DNA of 64,000 nt from Oscillospiraceae bacterium (GTDB taxonomy: Bacteria; Bacillota; Clostridia; Oscillospirales; JAAYXM01), in NCBI GenBank assembly GCA_015068085.1, contig SVLF01000009.1, positions 1 to 64,000 of the forward strand, in the 5' to 3' direction. The position numbers were made by a program, and so were the translations under genes. Within the stretch, counting starts at the first letter, position 1; each line of letters begins with the position of its first letter. Positions 1-9,961 of this stretch are shown piece after piece. Below the pieces are notes generated by a model, which was not told the DNA's origin, made no database searches, and saw only the letters and a program-made list of their open reading frames with translations.

Positions 1-75
1 TGTTGTGGTTGGCAAACCCACTTCTATTTTAAACAAAGGAGGATTATTTTTCCACCCATAGCTAAAGCTTTTTGG

Positions 76-100
76 AACTACCGGCACTGCCGGTAGTTTT
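76..100 (+). terminator. Rho-independent terminator-like hairpin of an upstream gene outside the window
   Basis: Inverted repeat aactaccggc-act-gccggtagtt followed by tttt. Confidence 0.6.
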
Positions 101-112
101 CGTTATCCAATA

Positions 113-156
113 AAACCCCACGCACGAACATAGCTTTGTGTTCGTGCGTGGGGTTT
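113..156 (-). terminator. Long perfect hairpin downstream of pgcA, probable terminator
   Basis: 18-bp perfect inverted repeat aaaccccacgcacgaaca / tgttcgtgcgtggggttt with an 8-nt loop, just past the pgcA stop. Confidence 0.7.
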
Positions 157-184
157 ACTCTATTCTTATTATTTACGTATGTTT

Positions 185-1888
185 TCACTTCGCTATGTCG
201 TTTGCGGCAGAGGCGTAGGAGTCCGCTGTTTTGTTTGCTTCATCAAGAGTTTTGCCCGATGCGAGGATATACACCTTTATTTTCGGTTCTGTACCTGACG
301 GACGGATGATGAAGCTTGTTCCGTCCTCCATTTCAAAGTAAAGCACATTGCTTCCTGAAAGCGGAAGCGTCTCGCCGGTGTTTGTCTTGCCCGTAAGGTA
401 ATCACGCACGCACTTGACCTTTCCTCCGGCAAGCTCACAGGGAGGATTATTACGGAGGTTTTCCATAAGCTCGCGCATCTTCGCAAGTCCTGAAACACCC
501 GGCATAACAACGTTAACTGTGCGCTCGGCATATGCGCCGTATTTTTCATAAAGCGCCATCATCGCCTCATAAAGGCTCTTGCCCTCAGTTCTGTAATATG
601 CTGCCATCTCGGCAATCATCATAGTCGCCGTAACAGCATCCTTATCGCGGCAGAAATCGCCCATAAGATAACCGTAAGACTCCTCGTATCCAAGCAGAAA
701 TCCTTCGCTTCCCTCCTGCTCAATACGCTCGGCAATGAATTTAAATCCCGTAAAGGTTTCGTGCAGCTTCACACCGTTTGCTTCGCAAACGCGACGCGCC
801 ATTTCGGTAGTTACAATAGTCTTTACTGCATACGCATTTTCCGGAAGGGTTCCCGCCCGTTTCTTTGCGCCGATGATATAATCAAGAAGGAGAACGCCCA
901 TCTGATTTCCGGTTATCGTTACATACTCTCCCTCGCCGTTTCTCACAACAACACCCACGCGGTCAGCATCCGGGTCTGTACCGATAATGAGGTCAACATT
1001 CTCGCGCTTTGCAAGCTCAATTGCGAGAGCAAAGCCTTCGCGGTTTTCAGGGTTCGGGCTCTTCACCGTCGGGAAATTGCCGTCGGGCGTGCTCTGCTCC
1101 GGAACGCTTATAACATTGCGAAGTCCGATTCTCTTAAGGATTTCCGGAACAAGCTTATATCCCGTGCCGTGAAACGGCGTATAGACAATTTTAAAATCAT
1201 CGGCAACGGCGCGCGGTGCCTCGCGGTTTATTGCACACGAAAGCGCGTGGACAATAAACGCCTCGTCAACCTCCTCACCGATTACGGTGATAAGCCCGCT
1301 CTTTACAGCCTCATCATAATCCATAGTTTTAACGCCGGTGAAAATATCCGTCTTTTCAATTTCAGCAAGCACAACATCAGCTTCCTTAGGCGGAAGCTGT
1401 GCGCCGTCCTCCCAGTATGCCTTATAACCGTTGTATTCCTTCGGGTTATGGCTTGCGGTTATGTTGATACCGGCAATGCACTCCATCGCGCGCACCGCAA
1501 ATGAAAGCTCCGGTGTCGGGCGAAGAGATTCAAAAAGGTAAACCGAAATTCCGTTTGCCGCAAGCACGCACGCAGCCTCGCGCGCAAAGATATCGCTTCC
1601 GATACGGCAGTCCATACACACCGCAACACCGCGCTCCATAACCTTTTTGCCCATACCGCAAATGAGAGCGGCAAGCCCCTGCGTTGCCTGACGCACGGTA
1701 TATACGTTCATTCGGTTTATTCCCATTCCGAGAACACCGCGAAGCCCTGCCGTACCAAACTGCAGCGGCGCATAAAAGCGATCCTCAATTTCAGCATCGT
1801 TTCCTTTTATCGCAAGAAGCTCTGCTGTTTCTTCTTCATTAAGCACCCCTGAATTTAACCATTTTGCATATTCTTCTCTGTAACCCAT
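185..1888 (-). CDS. pgcA: Phospho-sugar mutase (phosphoglucomutase/phosphomannomutase family)
   Basis: TASHNPKEYNGYK phosphoserine loop, GTDPDADR metal loop, GYEESYGY sugar-binding loop, RPSGTEPKIK phosphate-binding loop. Start placed at MGYREEYAKW behind an aggagg RBS; the ORF-track start is further upstream. Confidence 0.95.
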   Translation of the reverse strand: MGYREEYAKWLNSGVLNEEETAELLAIKGNDAEIEDRFYAPLQFGTAGLRGVLGMGINRMNVYTVRQATQGLAALICGMGKKVMERGVAVCMDCRIGSDIFAREAACVLAANGISVYLFESLRPTPELSFAVRAMECIAGINITASHNPKEYNGYKAYWEDGAQLPPKEADVVLAEIEKTDIFTGVKTMDYDEAVKSGLITVIGEEVDEAFIVHALSCAINREAPRAVADDFKIVYTPFHGTGYKLVPEILKRIGLRNVISVPEQSTPDGNFPTVKSPNPENREGFALAIELAKRENVDLIIGTDPDADRVGVVVRNGEGEYVTITGNQMGVLLLDYIIGAKKRAGTLPENAYAVKTIVTTEMARRVCEANGVKLHETFTGFKFIAERIEQEGSEGFLLGYEESYGYLMGDFCRDKDAVTATMMIAEMAAYYRTEGKSLYEAMMALYEKYGAYAERTVNVVMPGVSGLAKMRELMENLRNNPPCELAGGKVKCVRDYLTGKTNTGETLPLSGSNVLYFEMEDGTSFIIRPSGTEPKIKVYILASGKTLDEANKTADSYASAANDIAK

Positions 1889-1978
1889 TATGTATTCCTC
1901 CTTTTTATTTTCCGCTTTGCAGCATACCATCATCTTGTTCATTCTCCCGCTCCGCGGTAGAATATTGGTCTGTTATTT

Positions 1979-2452
1979 CTATTTATGATATCCCGAGCCT
2001 TCTTCTATCTTGAATGCACGGTAAATCTGCTCTAAAAGCATTACCCGCGCGAGATGGTGCGGGAAGGTCATCGGCGACATTGAAAGCCGCAGCTCCGCGC
2101 GTGCCTTGATACTCTCATCTATACCGTTTGAGCCGCCGATAATAAAACACAGTCTGCTTTTCCCCGAACATTTCAGCGAGGTTATCTTCTCTGACAGTGC
2201 TTCGCTGGATAGCAGTTTTCCCTCGATACACATACATATAAGATACGCATCCTTCGGGATTTTTGCTGAAATGCGCTCGGCTTCTGCCGAAAGAGCGCGG
2301 CGTATCTCGCTCTCATTTGCCGCCGGTGTTTCTGCAAGCTCGACGATATTCAGCTTACAATACGCACCCATACGTTTTTTGTATTCGTCGCACGCATCAG
2401 CAAAAAACTTTTCTTTAAGCTTCCCAACGCAGATAATATCAACGCTCAGCAT
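1979..2452 (-). CDS. rlmH: 23S rRNA (pseudouridine1915-N3)-methyltransferase RlmH
   Basis: 157 aa; CVGKLKEKFF N-terminus, FIIGGSNGID and C-terminal MTFPHHLARVMLLEQIYRAFKI motifs typical of RlmH. Confidence 0.95.
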   Translation of the reverse strand: MLSVDIICVGKLKEKFFADACDEYKKRMGAYCKLNIVELAETPAANESEIRRALSAEAERISAKIPKDAYLICMCIEGKLLSSEALSEKITSLKCSGKSRLCFIIGGSNGIDESIKARAELRLSMSPMTFPHHLARVMLLEQIYRAFKIEEGSGYHK

Positions 2453-3253
2453 CTACTTTCCCGCCTCCACGGTGACAACCTCTCCGCGCTCACCGCGCGG
2501 AGCAACGTACAGCATCATATCAACACCCGGAATTACTCCGCTTTGAGTAAGCGCTGTATGCGTTGCGGTGTAGGCTTCCTTAGGCGTGTTGCTCTCCGCA
2601 CTCAGATGTCCCAAAATTATATTCTTTGTTCCGCGCTTTACAGCCTCAACTGCAAGACGGGCGCACTCAGTATTGGACAGGTGACCGCGCTCACCAACGA
2701 TTCTCTGTTTTAAAAACACAGGATATCTGCAAGCACGAAGCCGCCTCTCATCGTAATTGGACTCAAGCAAAAGGATGTCCGAGCCGAAAAGATTCTCCGA
2801 CACCTCGCCATCCACATGGCCGATATCGGTTGCAATAACCGCACACTCGCTTTCCGAGCATATGCGATAACCTGTGCTTTCATAGGTATCATGCGGGGTG
2901 TGAAAAGGCTCGACGCTTATGCCGCCGACAGCTGTTTTCTCTCCTGCATAGACGCATTTTACCTTTCCGTAAAGTGCCTTTACCCGTTCTCCTATCCCGC
3001 GTGCTGTTCCGCATGAAGCATAGACCGGAATATCCGCCCGGCAAAGAAGCTTTTCCAGTCCGCAAATGTGGTCGCCGTGCTCATGCGTGATAAATATTGC
3101 ATCTATCGCAGACACGCCAAGTCCGAGCATTGAAAGTTCGCGGATGATGCGCGTGGCAGAGATGCCCGCATCAACAAGTATATGCACCTTTCCGTCAGAT
3201 ATGTATGTACAGTTTCCGTTAGACCCGCTTGCAAGCGGACATACCTTAAGCAT
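2453..3253 (-). CDS. walJ: MBL-fold metallohydrolase, WalJ/YycJ type
   Basis: LASGSNGNCTYI N-terminus, THEHGDHICG metal motif, LLLESNYD, GHLSNTECA; next to rlmH and the wal locus. Confidence 0.9.
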   Translation of the reverse strand: MLKVCPLASGSNGNCTYISDGKVHILVDAGISATRIIRELSMLGLGVSAIDAIFITHEHGDHICGLEKLLCRADIPVYASCGTARGIGERVKALYGKVKCVYAGEKTAVGGISVEPFHTPHDTYESTGYRICSESECAVIATDIGHVDGEVSENLFGSDILLLESNYDERRLRACRYPVFLKQRIVGERGHLSNTECARLAVEAVKRGTKNIILGHLSAESNTPKEAYTATHTALTQSGVIPGVDMMLYVAPRGERGEVVTVEAGK

Positions 3254-3275
3254 TGTAACTCTCCTTTTATCAATA

Positions 3276-3301
3276 AAGGAACGGCGAGATTTCCGTTCCT
3301 T
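3276..3301 (-). terminator. Hairpin between murA and walJ
   Basis: aaggaacgg / ccgttcctt inverted repeat, followed by a T-rich stretch on the minus strand. Confidence 0.5.
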
Positions 3302-3309
3302 CGTTTTCT

Positions 3310-4602
3310 CTATTGTGCCTTTGCAACAGGGATATTGTCTTCAACCATTCTGATGTGTGCACCCAGCGCTGTAAGCTTTTCCACAATGTGCTCATAGCCA
3401 CGCTCAATATGGAGAATATCCTCAACCTCCGTTATTCCGTTTGCGGCAAGACCTGCAATAACGAGAGCCGCACCCGCGCGCAAATCACACGCACGCACCG
3501 GAGCGCCGGTAAGCGAATCAACCCCCTCGACAACAGCGGTTTTTCCGTCAACCTGAATTTTTGCACCCATTCTGCGAAGCTCTTCAACATACTGATATCG
3601 GCTGTCCCATACACCCTCGGTAACAATGCTCATACCGTTTGCAAGAGTGAGGATAACTGTTGCCTGCGGCTGCATATCCGTAGGAAATCCGGGATACGGC
3701 AATGTTTTAATGTTCGTATTTGAAAGAGGCTTTGTTCTCTTTATCAAAAGAGAATCATCATGCTCGGTAACCTCAACGCCCATTTCAAGGAGCTTTGAGG
3801 TTATACAGTCAAGATGCTTCGGGATAATGTTGCGGACAAGCACTTCTCCGCCTGCCGCAGCAACTGCCGCCATATATGTTCCTGCCTCAATCTGATCGGG
3901 AATTATCGTATAAGCGCCGCCTTCCATCTTCTTGACGCCGCGCACCTTTATAACGTCCGTACCCGCGCCGCTGACATTTGCACCCATGGAATTTAAGAAG
4001 TTTGCAAGGTCAACAATGTGCGGTTCTTTTGCCGCATTTTCAATAATGGTCGTGCCATCTGCAAGCACCGCTGCGAGCATTGCATTCATCGTAGCGCCGA
4101 CGGAAACAACATCAAAATATATCGACGATGCCGATAGCCTTCCGTGAGACTCAGCAATTACATAACCGTTCTGAACATCAACTGCAGCACCGAGCAGCTT
4201 GAACGCCTTTGTGTGCTGGTCAATCGGGCGGTCACCGAAATTACAGCCACCGGGCAAAGCAACCTGAGCTGAACCGAAACGCCCCAGAAGAGCACCGATA
4301 AGATAATACGATGCACGGATTTTTCTTGCCATATCGTAATCCGCACGGGTAGTACGGATTTTCGAGGCATTTATCTCAACACAATTTCGATTTATAAGCC
4401 TGACATCCGCGCCTATATCGCGCAAAAGATCAAGCATAAGCGTTACATCACGAATTTCGGGAATGTTTTCTATTCTGCATGTACCGTCAACAAGAAGAGC
4501 CGCCGGTATAATCGCAACAGCGGCATTTTTAGCACCGCTTATGGTAACTTCACCGCGCAGCTTATAGCCACCTTCTATAACATACTTTGTCAATACCGGC
4601 AC
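3310..4602 (-). CDS. murA: UDP-N-acetylglucosamine 1-carboxyvinyltransferase
   Basis: 430 aa; GGYKLRGEVTISGAKNAAVAIIPAALL N-terminus, ALPGGCNFGDRPIDQH, GFPTDMQPQ, DLRAGAALVIAGLAA motifs. Confidence 0.95.
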   Translation of the reverse strand: MPVLTKYVIEGGYKLRGEVTISGAKNAAVAIIPAALLVDGTCRIENIPEIRDVTLMLDLLRDIGADVRLINRNCVEINASKIRTTRADYDMARKIRASYYLIGALLGRFGSAQVALPGGCNFGDRPIDQHTKAFKLLGAAVDVQNGYVIAESHGRLSASSIYFDVVSVGATMNAMLAAVLADGTTIIENAAKEPHIVDLANFLNSMGANVSGAGTDVIKVRGVKKMEGGAYTIIPDQIEAGTYMAAVAAAGGEVLVRNIIPKHLDCITSKLLEMGVEVTEHDDSLLIKRTKPLSNTNIKTLPYPGFPTDMQPQATVILTLANGMSIVTEGVWDSRYQYVEELRRMGAKIQVDGKTAVVEGVDSLTGAPVRACDLRAGAALVIAGLAANGITEVEDILHIERGYEHIVEKLTALGAHIRMVEDNIPVAKAQ

Positions 4603-4755
4603 CTCTTTTTCCTATCATACTCATTTATCATTCTGCCAAAAAGCAAGTTTTTTTAATCATAAATCTGATAAAATTCAAATCTGAAATCCACCAATTAAAA
4701 TTATAGCAGACTTCTCTGCAAAATGCAAAGATTATTTGTATATTTTGTAAAATTT

Positions 4756-5583
4756 TTATGCGCTTACAAATTTACCGCTCTGCATATCAACGTAAAACAC
4801 GCCTTTGTCAGTCGTTACGCAAAGCGTCGGAGACATCGAAACCCTTCCTGCAGCCGGAGTTTTTGAGATGTATCCGAGCGTCACCGAAGAAACCTTCAAG
4901 GGACACAGCGCTTCTTTCACCGCTCCGTCAGCAAATGAAAGAAGGAGGGCGGAGGTTTTCATCACTTTTCCGTCAGTCGGAATGCGCACACCCTTGCCAA
5001 TGAATTTTCCCGAAGCAATCACGCTTCCCGACGCAGAGATTCTGACCTCTATCCCGCAATCAAACACCGGAACGCCGGAAAACATCTGTGAAATTCCTAT
5101 GCTGTATCCTCCTTCATCAGACCGGCAGGTATAGTCACGCATCCCATCCGTTACGGCGAAGCTCCCTGCGACATCTTTTGCGAGAGCTTTTGCAGAGTCC
5201 TCATCGTCTATGTCTTTTCCCGATTCATAAACGAGCGAAAACACATCATTTGAGAACATAACGCTCCCACCTTCACCGGAGTAGGTAGTGCTTTCTCCGC
5301 TTTTTTCCTCGGTCACATTTCCGAAAAATGATACAGCGGCTTTTTTCATATCCGTTTTTCTCTGCAATACAGCAGGACGGATTCCTACAGAATCGAGCGG
5401 AACAAGCGTCTCATCCACATCTATCCCCTGTGCAGAAAGAATGCTGCAGACATCCGCACGCAAAGCCATTTCATCTTTTCTCACTCCATTATCGCGCGAT
5501 ATGTATACCACAAGAAGGAACACATCCACAGCAAGAAGCAAAGCGATAAGAATTGTTTTAGCTCTCGACCAGTTCATTTTCAT
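4756..5583 (-). CDS. YycI-like regulatory membrane protein of the Wal system
   Basis: MNWSRAKTILIALLLAVDVFLL N-terminal TM typical of YycI; located after the YycH-like gene in the walRK operon. Start re-assigned to MKMNWSRAK. Confidence 0.8.
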   Translation of the reverse strand: MKMNWSRAKTILIALLLAVDVFLLVVYISRDNGVRKDEMALRADVCSILSAQGIDVDETLVPLDSVGIRPAVLQRKTDMKKAAVSFFGNVTEEKSGESTTYSGEGGSVMFSNDVFSLVYESGKDIDDEDSAKALAKDVAGSFAVTDGMRDYTCRSDEGGYSIGISQMFSGVPVFDCGIEVRISASGSVIASGKFIGKGVRIPTDGKVMKTSALLLSFADGAVKEALCPLKVSSVTLGYISKTPAAGRVSMSPTLCVTTDKGVFYVDMQSGKFVSA

Positions 5584-6907
5584 TCTCCTTTTCGGACAGG
5601 ATAAACCACGACGGAGAAAGCGTTGCGTTTCCGCCATCGGCATATCGCAAGCTTACATCGCCTTTCTTTTCCATTCCGGAAACCGCCGCAGCGACAAGCC
5701 TCAAATTCAGAATATCTGCACTTTGAGAGGTTATATCATATCCCCGCAGATTTGCCCTGACATCACTTATCATCTCACCGCGAAAGCTAACCCTCATAAA
5801 ATAAGTGCCGGAATTCATATCTACCGGAATTCCGTTAATATGTCTCCCGAAAATCACTTCGGCCTCATTGCCGTTTTCCAAAGCCGATATAAGATATATG
5901 CCTCCTGCTCCCGGGAGCTTTGAAGCAAGGGTTGCCGCAATTTTACGCGCTGCCTCAGTTTTTTCAAAAAGGAGAGCGCGCTCGCCCTTATGCTCTACGC
6001 TTATTCCTATTGTCTCATCGGCTTCCTCGCGCGGATCCGTATATGACACAAGCCCTGCGGGTGATATTTTCATCGTTACCATATCGGCAATATATACCTG
6101 CGTGCCGTCCGCCTCCGAATATGTTCCGGGCGAAACATCCCCCAGGGAAAACGCAGCAAGACAGCCATCCGTAACAGAAGCGGAAAACGTCGCATATGTG
6201 TTATATGCAGAAATTACGGCAGGCTTTGACGAAACGGAAGCAATCACCGTTTCCCGGTTTATTGCCTCAAAGTCCTTCACCTCGCTGTTACCGGCAAGAA
6301 CGGCATCCACTGCATTTACACCCGCAGCAATTGACATCAGCTCCTCCGAAGAAACAGAGGTGTTCACCGAATACACTTCATCCTCATTCGGGTTTTTGAC
6401 ATATAATTTTACATTTCGTTCATCTGCAGAGAACAGATAATACCTTCCGGAATATAAATTATCTTCAACATCTGCACCGAGCCACGTACAAATTGCCCCT
6501 GTCGGAACATTTCCGAAATAGTCGAGCAAAACGCCATTCCCGGAAAGCTTTTCTTCCCACACTCCGGCATCTGCAGCTTTCATATCACCGTGAAAATCAA
6601 ACACCCGCGCAAGAAGCGGACGCAAAGACTTGTATATCGCATCCGTCCTTTCACTTTCATAAACAGATGCACGGGAGAATCCGTCCCCTTTCACATAAAT
6701 GCTCATAGGCCGTATTCCGAACACGTCAAGATCTGTGCCCTCACCCTCGCCGGAAGTATTAAAGCTCATATCTATGCCGAACAGACTGTCTGTTCCGACA
6801 GTTTCAAACGGGCTGTCAAAAAACCATACGGTATAAGTAAGATAAAGCATTCCCACAAGCAAAAGGCATATGAACACATTTTTTATTCTTTCCCTCGTCG
6901 TGCTCAT
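5558..6907 (-). CDS. YycH-like regulatory membrane protein of the Wal system
   Basis: 449 aa, single N-terminal TM, overlaps the walK stop; position matches the WalRK-YycHI order. Confidence 0.75.
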   Translation of the reverse strand: MSTTRERIKNVFICLLLVGMLYLTYTVWFFDSPFETVGTDSLFGIDMSFNTSGEGEGTDLDVFGIRPMSIYVKGDGFSRASVYESERTDAIYKSLRPLLARVFDFHGDMKAADAGVWEEKLSGNGVLLDYFGNVPTGAICTWLGADVEDNLYSGRYYLFSADERNVKLYVKNPNEDEVYSVNTSVSSEELMSIAAGVNAVDAVLAGNSEVKDFEAINRETVIASVSSKPAVISAYNTYATFSASVTDGCLAAFSLGDVSPGTYSEADGTQVYIADMVTMKISPAGLVSYTDPREEADETIGISVEHKGERALLFEKTEAARKIAATLASKLPGAGGIYLISALENGNEAEVIFGRHINGIPVDMNSGTYFMRVSFRGEMISDVRANLRGYDITSQSADILNLRLVAAAVSGMEKKGDVSLRYADGGNATLSPSWFILSEKENENELVES

Positions 6908-8661
6908 TATTCTTCCACCTTACCTTCCTTTGGAAGGGTTACAGACGCTGTTGTGCCTTTTCCGTAAACACTTTCTATCTTTATTTCTCCGCCGTGGTGT
7001 TCTGCAATTTCCTTTGCAATGGCAAGCCCGAGACCTGTGCCGCCCATTTCGCGGCTTCGTGCCTTATCAACGCGGTAAAACCTCTCAAACAGACGCGGAA
7101 TATCCTTTTCCGGAATGCCTATTCCGTTATCTTTTACGGTTATCTTTATGAATTCATCATAATTTTCTGCAGAAAAATCTATCTTTCCGTCCTTACCCGT
7201 ATACTTTACGGCATTTGAAAGAAGGTTTATAAACACCTGCTCTATACGTTCGCGGTCACCGTAAAAATCAGGAAGCGACGCATCTACCGAAAGCGTAAGC
7301 TTGTGCCCGCAACGGCGCGCCTCCATTTCCATTGCACGGTAGGCGTTTTCAACGCTTTTTCGCATGGAAAAGTTTTCGTGCTTCCAGTCCATTTTCGCAC
7401 TGTCAAGCCGGGACAGCGTCAGGAGGTCCTTCACTATTCGCGTCATTCTGTCCGTTTCGTTGAGAATAACATCAAAGAAGCGCTCACGCATCTCCGGCGG
7501 TGCATCCGGTGCTTCCGCAAGAGTTTCTGTGTAGCTCTTAACGTTTGTCAGCGGCGTGCGAAGCTCATGGGATACATTTGCAACAAACTCGCGCCGTGAG
7601 TTTTCAAGCTTTGCTGCTGTTGTGAAGTCGTGAATAATGGCAATAACGCCACCCGCTTCCTCAGCCTCGGTCCCGAAGCGCGCGAAGCTGACCTTCAGGG
7701 TTTTTTCACCGGTTTCCATATTATATTCCTCAAAGCTTCCGTCCATACCGGAAAGTGATGAAAAATCCACTCCGAGCTCCTTAAAGATTTCCGCATAAGT
7801 CTTATCCTTTTCCGTATCAAAGGACAGCATTTCAACAGCCGCCGGATTATAGTGAATCAACGTCCCGTCACCGGAAAACGCGGTAACCCCGTCTGTCATA
7901 TAAAGGAAGAGCGTGTCAAGCTTATTTCGCTCATCCTCCACCTTTGCAAGTGTTGCATTGAGTGCTGCTGCCATATCATTAAAAGTTTCGGTAAGCGTTC
8001 CTATCTCATCATTTGACTCGACGGCAAGCTCATACTCCAGTTCACCCATTGAAAGCTTTTTTGCACCCTTGGTTATGTTTTCAATCGGTGTTGTTATTGT
8101 TTTCGCGAAGAAAAAGCTTAAAATCACCGCGAAAAGAAGTGCAAAAACCATCGTTCGCAGAATAATCATAAACATTGACGCCGTAAGGCGCTGTTGATCC
8201 TGCTTTGTGTCCTTTATATAAACAATGTATTTTACTTCATCATCCACAACTATCGGATTTGCGCGGTCGATATATCCGCTTGATATTCTCTTTTCCTGAC
8301 CGATTTTTCCGCCGAGTGCAGAAATGATTGCAGGCGTTCTCACAACCTCGTCATCATTTGAACCGAAAAGCGTTTGCCCCGTTTTTCCGTCGAGTATGTA
8401 ATAATTACGGTATCCGCTTATTCTCATCGAAGAGGAATATGCCTCAAGCGCCAGAGAGAGCCTTTCCGCCCCGTTTTCCGCCCTCGCTTCGTTTTTGAGT
8501 ACAGCAAATACCTCGGCGTTGAAAACCGAGTTCATCTGCTCTGTGAAATCGTCAAAATAGTATACCGAAACCTGATTGAGCATAAAGGTCCCGACAATTA
8601 CCATTACAGAAACAATAAGCAGCACGAGCACAAGCACGAGCCTCATCTGAAGCGAACGCAT
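6907..8661 (-). CDS. walK: Sensor histidine kinase WalK (TM-HAMP-PAS-HisKA-HATPase)
   Basis: H-box FVANVSHELRTPLTNVKSYTETL, N-box VFINLLSNAVKYT, DNGIGIPEKDIPRLFERFYRVDKARSREMGGTGLGLAI; HAMP region after the second TM. Confidence 0.93.
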   Translation of the reverse strand: MRSLQMRLVLVLVLLIVSVMVIVGTFMLNQVSVYYFDDFTEQMNSVFNAEVFAVLKNEARAENGAERLSLALEAYSSSMRISGYRNYYILDGKTGQTLFGSNDDEVVRTPAIISALGGKIGQEKRISSGYIDRANPIVVDDEVKYIVYIKDTKQDQQRLTASMFMIILRTMVFALLFAVILSFFFAKTITTPIENITKGAKKLSMGELEYELAVESNDEIGTLTETFNDMAAALNATLAKVEDERNKLDTLFLYMTDGVTAFSGDGTLIHYNPAAVEMLSFDTEKDKTYAEIFKELGVDFSSLSGMDGSFEEYNMETGEKTLKVSFARFGTEAEEAGGVIAIIHDFTTAAKLENSRREFVANVSHELRTPLTNVKSYTETLAEAPDAPPEMRERFFDVILNETDRMTRIVKDLLTLSRLDSAKMDWKHENFSMRKSVENAYRAMEMEARRCGHKLTLSVDASLPDFYGDRERIEQVFINLLSNAVKYTGKDGKIDFSAENYDEFIKITVKDNGIGIPEKDIPRLFERFYRVDKARSREMGGTGLGLAIAKEIAEHHGGEIKIESVYGKGTTASVTLPKEGKVEE

Positions 8662-8696
8662 ACTGCAAGAACACTCCCTCTCCGGTCAGAATATTA

Positions 8697-9395
8697 TCAA
8701 TCAGAAAACATATAACCAGCACCGCGGCGCGTCACTATGCGCATCGGATTTGCCGGATCGTCCTCAAGCTTTTCACGAAGACGGCGCACCGTAACGTCAA
8801 CCGTGCGAAGGTCTCCGTAATAGTCATACTTCCACACATGTTCCATAAGCTCCTCACGCGAAAAAACCTGATTCGGCTGTGTTGCGAGAAACTTTATAAG
8901 ATCAAACTCACGCGGAGTAAGCTCAAGCTTTTCTCCGTTTTTCTTTACATCAAGGCTCTTTAAATTTATCACGATATTACCGAATACAAGGCGGTTTTCA
9001 TCGCCCGTATCCTCCGTTCCCGCCGGTGAAACGCTGCTTCTTCTTACATTTGCCTTTATTCTCGCCATCAGCTCACGCATTGAAAACGGCTTTGTTATAT
9101 AGTCATCCGCACCGAGCTCAAGTCCGAGAATTTTGTCAACCTCTTCTTCGCGCGCCGTAAGCATAATGATCGGCACATTAGAGGTCTTTCTCACTGCCTT
9201 GCATACCTCAAAGCCGTCAAGCTTCGGCAACATAACATCAAGAAGAATAAGGTCAGGTTTGTCCTCCAGCGCATGGGAAAGCCCATCCTCACCGTCGTAT
9301 GCGCAAACTACGGTGTAGCCTTCCTTTTTTAAATTAAAGTCAAGAATATCGGCAATTGCCTTTTCATCCTCGACAACAAGAATTTTCTTATCCAT
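8697..9395 (-). CDS. walR: Response regulator WalR (OmpR family)
   Basis: [25 protein letters not shown] receiver domain, [20 protein letters not shown], winged helix ending [31 protein letters not shown]. Confidence 0.95.
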   Translation of the reverse strand: MDKKILVVEDEKAIADILDFNLKKEGYTVVCAYDGEDGLSHALEDKPDLILLDVMLPKLDGFEVCKAVRKTSNVPIIMLTAREEEVDKILGLELGADDYITKPFSMRELMARIKANVRRSSVSPAGTEDTGDENRLVFGNIVINLKSLDVKKNGEKLELTPREFDLIKFLATQPNQVFSREELMEHVWKYDYYGDLRTVDVTVRRLREKLEDDPANPMRIVTRRGAGYMFSD

Positions 9396-9425
9396 ATCGT
9401 TATCCTCCCAAACGACTGATTTTTA

Positions 9426-9959
9426 TTATAATCCGAGCAGTCTCGCTGCACGCAAAATAAGCACAGCGGTCTTTGCATCGTCTATTCTCCCCTCATCGCA
9501 CATTGAAAGCGCGTCGGTGAGCTTGATTTTTTTAATTTGCAAAAATTCCCCCTCGTCCGGATGCGCCTCCCCCTCGTGAAGCCCTGTTGCAAGATACAAA
9601 TGTATCCTTTCTGTCATGCATCCCGGCGACGGATAAACGAAACCGAGATATTTCATCTCGTCCGCGGTATATCCGGTTTCCTCGCTAAGCTCACGCACTC
9701 CGCAGTCAAAATGAGGCTCATCGCCGTCCACCTTGCCGGCAGGAGCTTCAAGTATTTCAAGTTCAAACGGATAACGGTACTGCGAAACGAGAATTATTTC
9801 TCCGTTATCAGTAACCGGAAGTACCGCCACTCCATCGCAATGCTCACAAACCTCGCGGGTTGTTTTCCTCCCGCAAAGCTCTACCTCATCCTCGCGGATG
9901 TTCATTATTTTGCCTTTGAAATGATATTTTTGGCTTAATGTTTTTTCTATATTGGTCAT
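9426..9959 (-). CDS. NUDIX hydrolase, ADP-ribose pyrophosphatase-like
   Basis: Nudix box APAGKVDGDEPHFDCGVRELSEETGY; start at MTNIEKTLSQKYHFKG. The ORF-track extension to 10211 is not homologous-looking. Confidence 0.9.
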   Translation of the reverse strand: MTNIEKTLSQKYHFKGKIMNIREDEVELCGRKTTREVCEHCDGVAVLPVTDNGEIILVSQYRYPFELEILEAPAGKVDGDEPHFDCGVRELSEETGYTADEMKYLGFVYPSPGCMTERIHLYLATGLHEGEAHPDEGEFLQIKKIKLTDALSMCDEGRIDDAKTAVLILRAARLLGL

Positions 9960-9961
9960 AT

